From Variovorax boronicumulans (GTDB lineage: Bacteria; Pseudomonadota; Gammaproteobacteria; Burkholderiales; Burkholderiaceae_C), in NCBI RefSeq assembly GCF_019352895.1, contig NZ_JAAAFX010000004.1, positions 1,697,286-1,761,285 on the forward strand: DNA of 64,000 nucleotides, in the 5' to 3' direction. Position 1 is the first letter of the stretch, and each line of letters begins with the position of its first letter. The position numbers were made by a program, and so were the translations under genes. Shown piece after piece: positions 17,483 to 27,081 of the stretch. The notes under the pieces are model-generated. The model made no database searches. It saw only the letters and a list, made by a program, of their open reading frames with translations, and was not told where the DNA came from.

Positions 17483-18610
17483 TCAGGCGTGCTGCGGGAT
17501 CTCTCGTTCGGCAGCCACGGCGCCCAGTGCCGCGTAGTAGCGGCCGACCGCGGTCCCCAGGAAAGCCTCCAGCGGCACCTGCTCCTGTCCCACGAAGCCC
17601 GAGGGCGGCAGCTTGCCCGCACGCAGCATCCCGAAGACACCCACCACGCCGGCGGCGGTCGACAGCTCGATGGCCGTGCGCTCGGTGCCGCACAGCGACT
17701 CGCCGAAGATGCGCGCCAGCCGCGTCTCCTGTTCGAAGCGTCCGCCGCGCATGCCCGAGCAGGACGCGAAGACGATGACCACGTCCTCGCGGCTGTGCGG
17801 CACCGCGTTCTCCAGTACCTCGCGCAGGAGATCGCGCCGCTCGATCAGGCGCAGATCGTGCAGCAGGAAGGCCATGGCATCGCGGTGGCCGGGATAGCGG
17901 ATCGTCTTGTAGTCGAGGTTGCGCACCTTGCCCGTCAAGGTCTCGCAGAGCGTCCCCAGGCCGCCCGAGGTGTTGAAGGCCTCGAAGGCCTCGGCGTCCA
18001 GCGTGAAGGTCTCGTGGCCCTCCATCGGCTGCACCGATTGCCTGCGGCCGTTGACGATGGCGTCGCACGGATTGCAGTACTCGTTGATCACGCCGTCGAT
18101 GCTCCAGGTGAAGTTGTAGCGCAAGCTATTGGTAGCATTGCGCGTGAGCGCCCCCACGCGCAGGCGCAGGTCGAACAGCTCGTCGAACCGGCCGGCCAGG
18201 TGACCGCCCAGCATGCCGATCACGCCGGGGGCCAGCCCGCACTGCGGCATCAGCACCGCGGTGGCGTCGGCCGCGATGCTGCGGATTGCCGTGGTGGCCG
18301 CGACGTCCTCCGTCAGGTCGAAGTAGTGGACCCCGCGCCGCGCGGCCTCGCGGGCCACACGCTCGGCCAGATAGAAGGGCAGCGCGTTGATGACGGCCGA
18401 GTGCGTCGCGAGGACCGCGCCCAGGGCCTCGGCGTCGTCGACATCCAGCGCGATGCGCTTGACGAGCGGATGTGCGTTTGAATGCCCGGTCACCGCCTTG
18501 TCTGCGAGCGTGACCGGCACGGCTTCGTGGACCGCCAGCATGTCGGCGACGGTGCTGCCCACCTTGCCGGCACCAAGGACCAGGACGTTGCGAATATCGA
18601 GTGCTTTCAT
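17483..18610 (-). CDS. Saccharopine dehydrogenase / lysine 6-dehydrogenase-like oxidoreductase
   Basis: NAD(P)-dependent enzyme of 375 residues. The Rossmann motif GAGKVG is at 13-18, followed by an acidic cofactor-binding Asp in VTLADKAVTG. The family blocks ALPFYLAERVAREAARRGVH, MPQCGLAPGVIGMLGG and the C-terminal SGMRGGRFEQETRLARIFG are present. Relatives include saccharopine reductases and L-lysine 6-dehydrogenase, which makes piperideine-6-carboxylate. The size and single-domain form fit the lysine 6-dehydrogenase group, and an aminoadipate-semialdehyde-type dehydrogenase lies 13 kb away; the exact substrate is inferred. Confidence 0.75.
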   Translation of the reverse strand: MKALDIRNVLVLGAGKVGSTVADMLAVHEAVPVTLADKAVTGHSNAHPLVKRIALDVDDAEALGAVLATHSAVINALPFYLAERVAREAARRGVHYFDLTEDVAATTAIRSIAADATAVLMPQCGLAPGVIGMLGGHLAGRFDELFDLRLRVGALTRNATNSLRYNFTWSIDGVINEYCNPCDAIVNGRRQSVQPMEGHETFTLDAEAFEAFNTSGGLGTLCETLTGKVRNLDYKTIRYPGHRDAMAFLLHDLRLIERRDLLREVLENAVPHSREDVVIVFASCSGMRGGRFEQETRLARIFGESLCGTERTAIELSTAAGVVGVFGMLRAGKLPPSGFVGQEQVPLEAFLGTAVGRYYAALGAVAAEREIPQHA

Positions 18611-18802
18611 TTGATTTTCCTGTGATACGAAACACGATCCGCAGCCAGCCCTGCCAGCCAGGGCCCAGGCGTCGGAAGAGAGGGATCGGATCGCCGGGAG
18701 GCGACCCGAGGTCGTCGAAACGGCAATGCGTCACGGCGATGGCATGGGTGGGGCACGCGGTGCCCGTGGCGGCGCGCGCCTGGCGTTCGGATGGATGCGG
18801 GC

Positions 18803-20281
18803 TCAGGGCTCCTGCGCCGTGGCCAGCAGGTACTCGACCAGCAATCCGACGGGCCGGCCGGTGGCGCCCTTGGCGGCGCCACCGTTCCATGCGACCCCGG
18901 CGATGTCCAGGTGGGCCCATGGGAACTTCTGCGCGAATCGCTGGAGGAACTTGGCGGCCGTGACGCTGCCGGCACCCCGGCCGCCCAGGTTGGCGACGTC
19001 GGCAAAGTTGCTCTTGAGGCTTTCCGCATAGGCGTCGTCCAGCGGCATCCGCCAGCACGGGTCCTGCGCGGCCTCGCCGGCCGCCAGCAAGGCGCTCGCC
19101 AGGGATTCGTCGGTGGCGAACAGGCCGCTGCGCACCGAACCCAGGGCCACCACGCAGGCCCCGGTCAAGGTCGCGACATCGATCACCGCCGCGGGACGGA
19201 AACGTTCGGCATAGGTCAAGGCATCGCACAGCACGAGCCGGCCTTCCGCGTCGGTGTTGAGGATCTCGATGGTCTGCCCGTTCAGGCTCGACACGACATC
19301 GCCGGGCTTCATCGCCGACGTGCCGGGGAGGTTCTCGCAGGCGGGGATCAAGCCGATGACGTTGATCGGCGGCTTGAGGCGCGCCAGGCTTTGGAAGGCC
19401 CCCAGTACGCTGGCGCCACCGGCCATGTCGTACTTCATCTCGTCCATGCCCTCGGAGGGCTTGATCGAGATGCCGCCGCTGTCGAAGGTGATGCCCTTGC
19501 CGATCAGCACCACCGGCGGCCTGGACTTCCTCGCACCTTCGTAGCGCAGCACGATGAAGCGCGCCGGCTCCGCCGAACCCTGCGCGACGGCCATGAAGGC
19601 GCGCATGCCTTCCTTGCCGATGTCCTGCGGCCCCAGCACCTCGCACTTGAACCTGGGGACCTTGGCCAGGGCCATGGCCGCTTCGGCCAGCCGGGCCGGC
19701 GTCGCATGGTTGGCCGGCAGATCGCCCCAGTGCCGGGCCAGCTCGACGCCTTCGGCGATCGCGATGGCCCGGTCCAGCACGGGCTTCAGCGCCTCGGCAT
19801 TGCGCGCAGCGATCCACACCTTTTCCAGCACCTTCGGCGGCGTCTCCGGTGCCGATTTCGTTGCCGCATAGACGTAGGTGCGCTCGAAGATCGCGCTCAC
19901 GACCGTGCGCAGCGCATGCGCGCTCGCATCCGACGCGAACCCGATGGCCAGGCGCCCGAGCGAACGCGACCGGGCCAGGCCGATCGCCGCCTGAATGCCG
20001 GCGCGCACATGGGCGACCGACTGGTCGTCGATGCAGGCCAGGATCAGCCGGGTCGCGCCGATGCCCGGCGGGCGATACATCATCAGCACGCTGCCGGGCT
20101 GGGTTTCCAGGTCGCCGGCGTCCAATGCCGCCCGCGCGAGCTTCGACAGCGCGCCCGCACCCGGCTGGATGTCCTTCGACACCAGGAACACCAGGGCGTC
20201 CGCTCCCTGTCGCGACAGCTGTGCGGCATCCGCGCTGCCCAGCGCGATGTCCACTCTCGGTTTCTTCATTTCTCGAGGCAT
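18803..20281 (-). CDS. Leucyl aminopeptidase, M17 family (PepA-like)
   Basis: Cytosolic dinuclear-metal aminopeptidase of 492 residues, family length. The N-terminal macrodomain-like region is followed by the catalytic domain with Lys262 and Asp267 in IGKGITFDSGGISIK and the signature NTDAEGR at 342-348; SVTAAKFLQRF and WAHLDIAGVAW are near the end. It removes N-terminal residues from peptides in the cytoplasm. It follows tonB by 7 bp, so it belongs to the uptake operon and is unlikely to be the main housekeeping copy. The first ATG is used; an ATG four codons in is possible. Confidence 0.92.
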   Translation of the reverse strand: MPREMKKPRVDIALGSADAAQLSRQGADALVFLVSKDIQPGAGALSKLARAALDAGDLETQPGSVLMMYRPPGIGATRLILACIDDQSVAHVRAGIQAAIGLARSRSLGRLAIGFASDASAHALRTVVSAIFERTYVYAATKSAPETPPKVLEKVWIAARNAEALKPVLDRAIAIAEGVELARHWGDLPANHATPARLAEAAMALAKVPRFKCEVLGPQDIGKEGMRAFMAVAQGSAEPARFIVLRYEGARKSRPPVVLIGKGITFDSGGISIKPSEGMDEMKYDMAGGASVLGAFQSLARLKPPINVIGLIPACENLPGTSAMKPGDVVSSLNGQTIEILNTDAEGRLVLCDALTYAERFRPAAVIDVATLTGACVVALGSVRSGLFATDESLASALLAAGEAAQDPCWRMPLDDAYAESLKSNFADVANLGGRGAGSVTAAKFLQRFAQKFPWAHLDIAGVAWNGGAAKGATGRPVGLLVEYLLATAQEP

Positions 20282-20288
20282 TCGATTC

Positions 20289-20951
20289 TCAATTCAGATT
20301 GAAATTGAATTCCTGCGTCGCGATGACTTCGGAGCCATCCGCCACGCATTTGTATTGCTGCATCGCGGTCCTTACCGCAGCGTGAAAGACCTTCGGCCCC
20401 GAGAGGATCGTGACGTCCTGAATCGCGCCATCCTTGATGTGGATCTGCGCCTTCACCACGCCTTCGATGCCGTCCGCCACCGCCTTGCGCGGCATCTCGG
20501 GAGAGACCTGAGTCGGACAGGCGACCCCGATGGCCGCGCGCCGGGGCCCGGCGGCCACCGGTGCGGGCGGTGGCGGTGGTGCGATCACCGCAGGCTCGGG
20601 CGGTGGCGTCGTGGACGCGGCGATGGCCGGCGCCGTGCTCGTCGCCTGCGGCACGACCTCGGCCGGCGGCACATAGGGCGGCGGCGGCGCCACGCGCTTG
20701 GGCACCACCACCGTCTTCTCGATCCGCTTGGGTGGGGGCGGCGGAGGCGGCGGCGGTGGCGGCGGAAGGGTCACCTCCTGGATCACGACGGCCTGCATCG
20801 GCTTCCTGACCAGCTCGAGCCCCTCGCGCGCCAGGCCCGACATCAGGGCATAGCCGAGCAGCACATGCAGCAGGACCACGATGGCAATGCCCTTGACGCG
20901 GCGACGCGGGTCGCGCGCCTCGAAGCGGTAGTCCATGGAGAAGGTATTCAT
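20289..20951 (-). CDS. tonB: TonB-like energy transducer
   Basis: A 220-residue TonB. A signal-anchor lies at about 21-40 (IAIVVLLHVLLGYALMSGL), a periplasmic spacer has a run of twelve prolines followed by Lys and more Pro/Ala blocks, and the C-terminal TonB domain reads CPTQVSPEMPRKAVADGIEG then VKAQIHIKDGAIQDVTILSG. It passes ExbB-ExbD energy to outer-membrane receptors. It overlaps the upstream exbD stop by 4 bp. With its own ExbBDD it appears dedicated to the receptor at the head of the operon. Confidence 0.93.
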   Translation of the reverse strand: MNTFSMDYRFEARDPRRRVKGIAIVVLLHVLLGYALMSGLAREGLELVRKPMQAVVIQEVTLPPPPPPPPPPPPKRIEKTVVVPKRVAPPPPYVPPAEVVPQATSTAPAIAASTTPPPEPAVIAPPPPPAPVAAGPRRAAIGVACPTQVSPEMPRKAVADGIEGVVKAQIHIKDGAIQDVTILSGPKVFHAAVRTAMQQYKCVADGSEVIATQEFNFNLN

Positions 20952-21376
20952 TGGATGAACTGCTCCGCGCCGATGACCGCGATCTTGTTGAGCCCCGCGC
21001 GCCTGCTGCTGGACAGCACGTTGGCGACGACGGCGTACTGCGAATTCCTGTCGGGCCGGATGTGAATCTCCGGTTGGGTGGCCTGCAGGCCGAGCAGCCG
21101 CATCTTCTCGCCGAGTTCCAGCTCCGACACCGGCAGGCCTTGCCAGTGGACGACGCTCTTCTCGTCGATATCGATCTGTACGTGCTCGGTCTTGACCAGG
21201 CTGGCCGGCGGCGCGCCCACCGGCAGTTCCAGGTTCACGGCGTGCAGCTGGATGGGAATCGTGATGATCAGCATGACCAACAGGACCAACATGACGTCGA
21301 TCAACGGCGTGGTGTTGATCTCCATCATCATTTCAGGCTCTTCCGAGCCGGCGGGGCTTGCCAAGGGCATGGACAT
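20948..21376 (-). CDS. exbD: ExbD/TolR-family protein (first copy next to tonB)
   Basis: A 142-residue ExbD: one N-terminal membrane helix with the essential Asp in INTTPLIDVMLVLLVMLIIT and a periplasmic domain ending AGLNKIAVIGAEQFIQ. Part of the proton-driven ExbB-ExbD motor. A second, clearly different ExbD lies 21 bp upstream. The stop overlaps the tonB start (ATGA). Confidence 0.92.
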   Translation of the reverse strand: MSMPLASPAGSEEPEMMMEINTTPLIDVMLVLLVMLIITIPIQLHAVNLELPVGAPPASLVKTEHVQIDIDEKSVVHWQGLPVSELELGEKMRLLGLQATQPEIHIRPDRNSQYAVVANVLSSSRRAGLNKIAVIGAEQFIQ

Positions 21377-21397
21377 GGATGTGCTCCTCGCTGCGTG

Positions 21398-21832
21398 CTA
21401 GCCGCCCAGAGGCGGCGGTTCGGTGATGAAGGCGATCTTGGCGATGCCGGCCCTCTGGCAGGCCAGCAGCACCCTTCCGACGCCCTCGTAGCGTGCATCC
21501 AGGTCGCCGCGCACCTGCACCTCAGGCTGCGGTTGCGCCGTCGAGACCTTCTTGAGCCGGTCCACCAGTGCGTCCACGTTGGCAACCGATGCGTCGTACC
21601 AGAAGATCTCGCCGGACCGGTTGACCGAAATGATGATGTTCTCGGGCTTCGTCTCGCGCACCTCCACCCGCTCCTTGGGCATCTGGACCTTGATCGACGT
21701 GGTGACGACCGGAATGGTGATCAGGAAGATGATCAGCAGCACCAGCATCACGTCGACCAGCGGCGTGGTGTTGATGGCCGACATGACGGCGTCGTCGCCT
21801 TGCGCGCTGTCCGCGCCCACATTCATGGCCAT
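21398..21832 (-). CDS. exbD: ExbD/TolR-family protein (second copy)
   Basis: A 144-residue ExbD paralogue with the motif Asp in INTTPLVDVMLVLLIIFLIT and a periplasmic part ending RAGIAKIAFITEPPPLGG. The start at 21832 has GGAG upstream; eight more in-frame residues exist but lack a ribosome site. Two ExbDs with one ExbB are known from several betaproteobacterial and Xanthomonas-type TonB operons. Confidence 0.91.
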   Translation of the reverse strand: MAMNVGADSAQGDDAVMSAINTTPLVDVMLVLLIIFLITIPVVTTSIKVQMPKERVEVRETKPENIIISVNRSGEIFWYDASVANVDALVDRLKKVSTAQPQPEVQVRGDLDARYEGVGRVLLACQRAGIAKIAFITEPPPLGG

Positions 21833-21881
21833 GATGCTTCTCCGGCAGGCTGGCAATCGCTGGGACGACCGTGCGTGGCTT

Positions 21882-22742
21882 TCAAGGCCGGGCCTCGGCG
21901 CTCAACACCACGGCGTGCAGGTCGTTGCCGAAGGTGCGCACGTCGTCCATCACCGCCTTGTTGCGGCGGATCAGCCAGTTGTAGGCCAGCACAGCCGGCA
22001 CCGCCACCGCCAGGCCCACTGCCGTCATGAGCAGCGCTTCGCCGACCGGGCCCGCGACCTTGTCGATGGAGGCCTGGCCCGACAGGCCGATGGCCGTCAG
22101 CGCGTGGTAGATGCCCCAGACGGTGCCGAAGAGTCCCACGAAGGGGGAGATCGAACCGACGGTGGCAAGGAAGGCCAGGCCGCCCTGCATGTTGTTCTGG
22201 ATGCGCTCCACCGCGCGCTGGATGCCCACGGCCAGCCAGTCGCTGAAGGGGATGTGCTTCCTCAGCCCGTCGTGCTTGGCGATCGAATGGGCTGCCGCTT
22301 CGGCCATGAAGCGGTACGGGCTGTTGGCCTCCAGCGACGAGGCGCCTTCGCGCACCGAAGCCGCGTCCCAGAAGGTCTTGGCGGCGTTCCGGGCCTGGCG
22401 CCGCATCTTGGCCTGCTCCAGCACCTTCACGACCATGATGTACCAGCTGCCTGCGCTCATGATGAGCAGCAGGAACAGCACCGACCGGGCCACGACGTCG
22501 GAGGTCTTCCACAGCGAGGCGATGCCGTAGGGGTTCTCGGCGGACTCGGCGGCCTTCTGCACGAGCGCGGCTGCGCCCTCGCCCGATGGCACCGCCAGGG
22601 CGCTCGCGGGGGCGGCCGCCGTCGCTGCGGCCACGGCGGGCGCGCTGCCCGCCTGCTCCTGGGCCGACGCGGGCAGCACGGGCAGGGCCAGCCCGAGCAC
22701 ACAGGCCCAGGACGCCATGATTCGCACGGCTTTGATTTTCAT
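21882..22742 (-). CDS. exbB: ExbB/TolQ-family proton channel subunit with periplasmic N-terminal extension
   Basis: A 286-residue ExbB. A cleavable signal peptide (ending LPVLPASAQEQ) and an Ala-rich periplasmic segment of about 50 residues precede the first of three membrane helices (VLFLLLIMSAGSWYIMVV). The conserved channel parts follow: NMQGGLAFLATVGSISPFVG, LFGTVWGIYHALTAI and EALLMTAVGLAVAVPAVLAY. The ATG at 22742 has AAAGGAA upstream; a longer frame to 22796 lacks a ribosome site. First of the exbB-exbD-exbD-tonB set. Confidence 0.93.
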   Translation of the reverse strand: MKIKAVRIMASWACVLGLALPVLPASAQEQAGSAPAVAAATAAAPASALAVPSGEGAAALVQKAAESAENPYGIASLWKTSDVVARSVLFLLLIMSAGSWYIMVVKVLEQAKMRRQARNAAKTFWDAASVREGASSLEANSPYRFMAEAAAHSIAKHDGLRKHIPFSDWLAVGIQRAVERIQNNMQGGLAFLATVGSISPFVGLFGTVWGIYHALTAIGLSGQASIDKVAGPVGEALLMTAVGLAVAVPAVLAYNWLIRRNKAVMDDVRTFGNDLHAVVLSAEARP

Positions 22743-22869
22743 TGGGGTTCCTTTCATTGAATTAAGAGGCAAGCGTTCTTGCAGTCGCGAAGTCACGCAG
22801 GGGCGGCTTTTCTTGAACCGGAGCTCCTGTCGTGGTTCGCATGCGCAGAGAGTCGGGGACGGTCGGGCA

Positions 22870-23856
22870 CTAACCCCACAGTGCGGGCGCCATCACCCCG
22901 AGCTGCGCGCCGTCGTAAGCCATCGCCGCATCCCGGTCGTGTGTCAGCAGCAGGGGGCCGTCGAGATCGACATAGGCGCAGTCCTGCGCAATCAGATGGG
23001 CCGGCGCCATGGCCAGCGAGCTGCCGCCCATGTTGCCGACCATCAAGCCGAAGCCCATCGCCTCGGCCTCGCGTGCCAAGGCCAGCGCTTCGCTCAGGCC
23101 GCCGCACTTGTCGAGCTTGATGTTGATGTACGCGTAGAGGCCGCGCAGCGGCGGCAGCGAACCGCGGTCGGTGCAGGACTCGTCGGCGGCCAGCGGGATC
23201 GGCGAATGCAGGTCCCGGAGCTGCGCGTCCGTGCCGCGCGGCACGGGCTGTTCGATCAGTTCGACGCCCAGCGCCTGCAGCACGGGCAGCAATTGCTCGA
23301 GCAGCGTGCGGCTCCAGGCCTGGTTGGCATCGACCACCAGGCGCGCGTTCGGCTGCTCCTCCCTGACGATGCGCAGCAGCTCCACGTGGCGTGTCGCATC
23401 GACCTTGATCTTGAGCAAGGGCATGTGTTGCGCCGCACGGGCCTTGCGCCGCACCTCCTCGGGGCTTCCCAGGCCGATGGTGTAGGCAGTCTGCACGGGC
23501 CGGGCCGCGGGCAGGCCGGCCAGCGTCCAGACGCGCGATGCCGCCTGCTTGGCGCGCAGGTCCCACAACGCGCAGTCCAGTGCGTTGCGCGCGCCGCCGG
23601 CCGGCAGCCACTGCATCAGTTCCGCAGGCGTGACGTCGGCATGCAGTCGCGGCGCGACGGCCGCGATCTGTTCGGTCATCGAGGCCGGCGATTCGCCGTC
23701 GTAGTCCACGCCGGCGGCCTCGCCGCGGCCACGATGCCCTTGCGCATCGTGCAGCGTCGCCACGACGACGTCGACGCCGGTCATCACGCCGCGCGCGATC
23801 TCGAAGGGTTCGCGCAGCGGCAGGCACTCCATGGTGCTCGAGCACTTCAGCTTCAT
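22870..23856 (-). CDS. Dipeptide epimerase, L-Ala-D/L-Glu epimerase-like (enolase superfamily)
   Basis: A 328-residue muconate-lactonizing-enzyme-type member of the enolase superfamily. The general bases are Lys151 (KIKVD) and Lys247 (NIKLDKCGG); the metal ligands are Asp176 (VVDAN), Glu202 (IEQP) and Asp225 (ADES). This layout matches dipeptide epimerases such as YcjG/YkfB, which invert the second residue of L-Ala-D-Glu or related dipeptides; actual side-chain preference is unknown. It lies 16 bp after an S12 hydrolase gene and 127 bp before exbB. Confidence 0.88.
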   Translation of the reverse strand: MKLKCSSTMECLPLREPFEIARGVMTGVDVVVATLHDAQGHRGRGEAAGVDYDGESPASMTEQIAAVAPRLHADVTPAELMQWLPAGGARNALDCALWDLRAKQAASRVWTLAGLPAARPVQTAYTIGLGSPEEVRRKARAAQHMPLLKIKVDATRHVELLRIVREEQPNARLVVDANQAWSRTLLEQLLPVLQALGVELIEQPVPRGTDAQLRDLHSPIPLAADESCTDRGSLPPLRGLYAYINIKLDKCGGLSEALALAREAEAMGFGLMVGNMGGSSLAMAPAHLIAQDCAYVDLDGPLLLTHDRDAAMAYDGAQLGVMAPALWG

Positions 23857-23872
23857 GTGAGGAATCCAGCCT

Positions 23873-25546
23873 TCAGTCGCCCGTGCGCTCGAACCACATG
23901 CGCCGCGTGCGCGAGGTGTTCATCCGAAAGCCCGCGACCTCGCCGCCGCGGCGCTCGACGTTCAGCACGCCACGCTCCTTGTGGGGCAGGGCCGATTCCC
24001 GCTCTTCCCAACCGAAGACGTCGTGGGAGAAAGGTCGCAGCGCGATCCGGTTGCTGCCGTGCGCGCCGAAGAGCGTCAGGTAGAGCTGCTCGCCCTCGAA
24101 GCTCACGCGCGCTTCGGCATCCATGTCGTGCGAGCGGTAGCGCCCCACCAGCGGCGCACCGGCATCGGAAGGCGCCGGCGGTGTGTCGGGCAGGCGTTCG
24201 AAGCGCTCGACATGGCCGGCCTCGCTGAAGTCGATCGATGGCGGCGCTGCGCCTTCGGCCGCGAGCTGTGCAGTCCGGAGCACCAGCGGCCCCATCGCCA
24301 TGTCCTCGAAGCCGATCCGCAGGCTGTCCCCTTCGTCGCGCAGCGGCACCGGCTCGCCGTTCAGGAAGCTCAGGCCCAGGCGCTCTTCGCCGGCCTCGGC
24401 AAAGCCCAGCACCAGGCCCGAAGCCGGCCCGTGGTAACGGGTGCCCACCATCGGCCGGAAGCGCGCCGCGGCGGCTTTGCCGGGCGGCGCATGGTGCAGC
24501 GCGTCGCCCAGCAGCACGTCGATGATCCGGTTCGCCAGCTCCATGGGATTGGCCGGTGCCCCGTTGACCATCATGACGATGTCCAGGGCATGGCTCGGCA
24601 CGGTCAGCATCTGGCAGGTGCCGCCGATCACGCCGCCGGCATGGTGGACGACCTCGAGTCCGCGGTAGTCGTGCTTCATCAATCCCAGCGCATAGGGATT
24701 GACGATGCCGTTGCGCAAGCGCGTGAGCGTGAGCATCTGCCGCCAGCTCTCGGCGCTGCCCACCTTCTTCTCAGGCGAGCGCAGGTGCGCCAGCCACCGG
24801 AGCATGTCGTCGATCGTGGAAACGATCGCGCCGGAACCCAGCATCTCCTCGCTCGGGTAGATGCCCCGGCGCCAGCCGCCGCCTTCCGACGCTGGTCTCG
24901 GTACGTGCATGGTGGCGACGCCGGCATGGATCTCGAAGTCGCTGGGCACCGAGGCCGTGTCGACCATGCGCAGCGGCACGAAGATGCGCTCTTTCAGGAA
25001 CTGCTCGAAGGGCAGGCCGCTGACCTTCCGGATCACCAGCGACAGCAGGTGGTAGCCGCCATTGTTGTACATCATCTTCTCGCCCGGCGCGAAGTTGGCC
25101 TCCGACTGCCGAACCAGCGCGGCCAGGCCCGCGCCCTTCGGCATGACGCCCAAGCCGTTCGCGATCCCGGCGACATCGCCATGGCAGCGATAGCCGCCGG
25201 TGTGCGTCATCAGCTGACGCAGCGTGGGCTGCGCCTTCAACGCGGGCAGTTCGGGCAGGTAGGTGCGGATGCCCGCATCCACATCGAGCTTTCCTTCCTC
25301 GGCCAGCAGCAGCACGGCCAGGCAGGTGATGTGCTTGCTCGTGGAGCCGATGCGCATGCGCGTCCACGGCGTGTTGACCACGCCATGCTCGATGCTGGCC
25401 AGGCCGAAGCCGCGGCGGTAGAGGGCCTGCCCGTGCCGGGCCACGCCGACCACCAAGCCGGGCGCATCGCTGCGGTTCAACGGCTGGAACAGCGGGTCCA
25501 GGGCGGCGGCGTGCGCCTTGTGCGTGTCTGTGTTCGATTCGGTCAT
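23873..25546 (-). CDS. S12-family serine hydrolase, D-aminopeptidase-like (copy A)
   Basis: A 557-residue penicillin-recognising serine hydrolase. The active-site motifs are Ser68-T-S-Lys71 (IGSTSKH), Tyr160-N-Asn162 (MMYNNGGYH) and His302-A-Gly304. The beta-lactamase-type domain takes about 370 residues; the rest fits two small barrel domains as in Ochrobactrum D-aminopeptidase, which has about 520 residues. No signal peptide, so cytoplasmic. Probably removes N-terminal D-residues or hydrolyses D-amino acid amides or esters. It lies between the MFS and epimerase genes, 16 bp from each. A D-amidase or esterase role is the alternative. Confidence 0.85.
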   Translation of the reverse strand: MTESNTDTHKAHAAALDPLFQPLNRSDAPGLVVGVARHGQALYRRGFGLASIEHGVVNTPWTRMRIGSTSKHITCLAVLLLAEEGKLDVDAGIRTYLPELPALKAQPTLRQLMTHTGGYRCHGDVAGIANGLGVMPKGAGLAALVRQSEANFAPGEKMMYNNGGYHLLSLVIRKVSGLPFEQFLKERIFVPLRMVDTASVPSDFEIHAGVATMHVPRPASEGGGWRRGIYPSEEMLGSGAIVSTIDDMLRWLAHLRSPEKKVGSAESWRQMLTLTRLRNGIVNPYALGLMKHDYRGLEVVHHAGGVIGGTCQMLTVPSHALDIVMMVNGAPANPMELANRIIDVLLGDALHHAPPGKAAAARFRPMVGTRYHGPASGLVLGFAEAGEERLGLSFLNGEPVPLRDEGDSLRIGFEDMAMGPLVLRTAQLAAEGAAPPSIDFSEAGHVERFERLPDTPPAPSDAGAPLVGRYRSHDMDAEARVSFEGEQLYLTLFGAHGSNRIALRPFSHDVFGWEERESALPHKERGVLNVERRGGEVAGFRMNTSRTRRMWFERTGD

Positions 25547-25562
25547 ATGCGTCTGCTGGCGA

Positions 25563-26927
25563 TCAAGCGTGGCGGGCGGCCAGTTCGGGGTAGATGGTCT
25601 GAACCGTCTTTGCGAAGGGCGCTTCGGCCGTTCGCAGCACGGCCGCCGAGAGCGCGAACGCAGCGGCGCCGATGCTGGCCATCGCCAGCAGCAGGCCACG
25701 GTCGCCGGCCTGCACGAGGTCGGACAGCGCTCCCACCAGCACCGGACTCAGGGAACTCAGGCCCACGGTCACCGCGGTGCCGATGGCGATCACGCGGGAG
25801 CGCAGCGCGGCAGGCGCCATGTCCTGCAGCATGGTCGGCGCCAGCACGCTGCCGGCAATGAGCGTGGCAACCTGCAGGCCAAACAGCATGTAGAGGCCCA
25901 CGGCGCTCTGCGTCACCAGCATCAGCAGCGAAGCCAATGCCGACAGGGCCGCACCGACAGTGACGACGCGGATCGGCAGCGCGAGGCCCACGCGCTGCCC
26001 CAGCCACTTCACGCTGGCTGCGCCCAGCAGCGCACCGACCGCCGTACCCAGCAGATAGGCCGCGCCGATGCCCTGCCCCACTTCGGCGGGCGGCGCACCG
26101 AACAGCCGGGTGGCGACGACCGGCGCCCAGGTGCCGCTGGCCGCCACGCCGAGACTCGCCAGACCCGAGCCGCCGAAGACACCGACCATCGTCCGCATGT
26201 GCGCACGCACATAGGGAAGCAGGGCGGGCTTGGCGGCGTTCGCAGGTGCATCGGCTCCGCTGCGTTCCGGGTGCAGCCGGATCAGCAGCACGGCCAGCGC
26301 CACCAGCGGCCCGGGCAATGCGACCGCGATGAAGGCGAGTCGCCAGGACTCCATGGCCTGCAGCGCCGCCGGCAGCAGCGGCCGCACCCCTTCCAGGGCC
26401 TCCATGAGCGCGCCGCTGAGCGCCATGCCCAGGCCCGCGCCGAGGATCGCCGTCAGTGCATAGATGCCGTTGGCGAGCACGCGGCGGCGCGCGGGCACGA
26501 TCTCCGGGATCAATCCGTAGACCACCGGCATCAGGCCCGCTTCGCCGATGCCCAGGCACGCGGCTGCGATGAACAGCGCCGAAAAATCCTGGGCCAGGCC
26601 GCAGGCCGCCGTGGCCGTGGCCCACACCAGCACGCAGCCGGCCAGCAGCACGCGCCGGCCATAGCGATCGGCCATCCAGCCCAGCGGCACCGCCGCCACG
26701 CCCGCGAACAGGGTGATGCCGGCCCCCTGGAGCAGGCCGAGCTTGGTGTCCGACAGGCCCAGGCTGTGGCGCATGGGCTCGGCCAGCAGCACGAAGATCT
26801 GCCGGTCCAATGCGCTGAAGACGGTGGCAATGATCAGCACCAGCAGGCCGTAGCCGGCGAGCAGGCCGCTGGTGACGGCCTTGGAACGGGGTGCCGGCAA
26901 CGCGCCGGGCAAAGCATGCGTGTCCAA
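25563..26927 (-). CDS. MFS transporter
   Basis: A 454-residue twelve-helix major facilitator. The loop 2-3 motif GWMADRYGRRVLLAG and the paired helix 4 motif CLGIGEAGLMPVVYGLIPE are clear. The general look is of the spinster/ACS-like carriers of organic anions or metabolites, but substrate cannot be assigned. It lies between two paralogous S12 hydrolases and 16 bp before copy A, so it may move the peptide or its product over the inner membrane. A copy of the ECF motif lies 154 bp upstream. Confidence 0.85.
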   Translation of the reverse strand: MDTHALPGALPAPRSKAVTSGLLAGYGLLVLIIATVFSALDRQIFVLLAEPMRHSLGLSDTKLGLLQGAGITLFAGVAAVPLGWMADRYGRRVLLAGCVLVWATATAACGLAQDFSALFIAAACLGIGEAGLMPVVYGLIPEIVPARRRVLANGIYALTAILGAGLGMALSGALMEALEGVRPLLPAALQAMESWRLAFIAVALPGPLVALAVLLIRLHPERSGADAPANAAKPALLPYVRAHMRTMVGVFGGSGLASLGVAASGTWAPVVATRLFGAPPAEVGQGIGAAYLLGTAVGALLGAASVKWLGQRVGLALPIRVVTVGAALSALASLLMLVTQSAVGLYMLFGLQVATLIAGSVLAPTMLQDMAPAALRSRVIAIGTAVTVGLSSLSPVLVGALSDLVQAGDRGLLLAMASIGAAAFALSAAVLRTAEAPFAKTVQTIYPELAARHA

Positions 26928-27081
26928 AAGAGGTGTCCTTCAGTGCAACGGAAGGCAGCGCGCGCGGCGGCGGCAGGGCGACGGGTTCGACCCGCGCACG
27001 CGGGGAGCGCAGCAGCTGTGAGGTGAAGAGAGAAGCATCGGGTCTTTCGTTCGGCGCGGCCCAGTTGCCGCTCCCTCATTG

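Noticed and set aside
16455..18068. A 537-codon fusion of the aminotransferase with an upstream frame
   Set aside because: The upstream part is an out-of-frame shadow of the dehydrogenase gene; the aminotransferase family start is at 17333.
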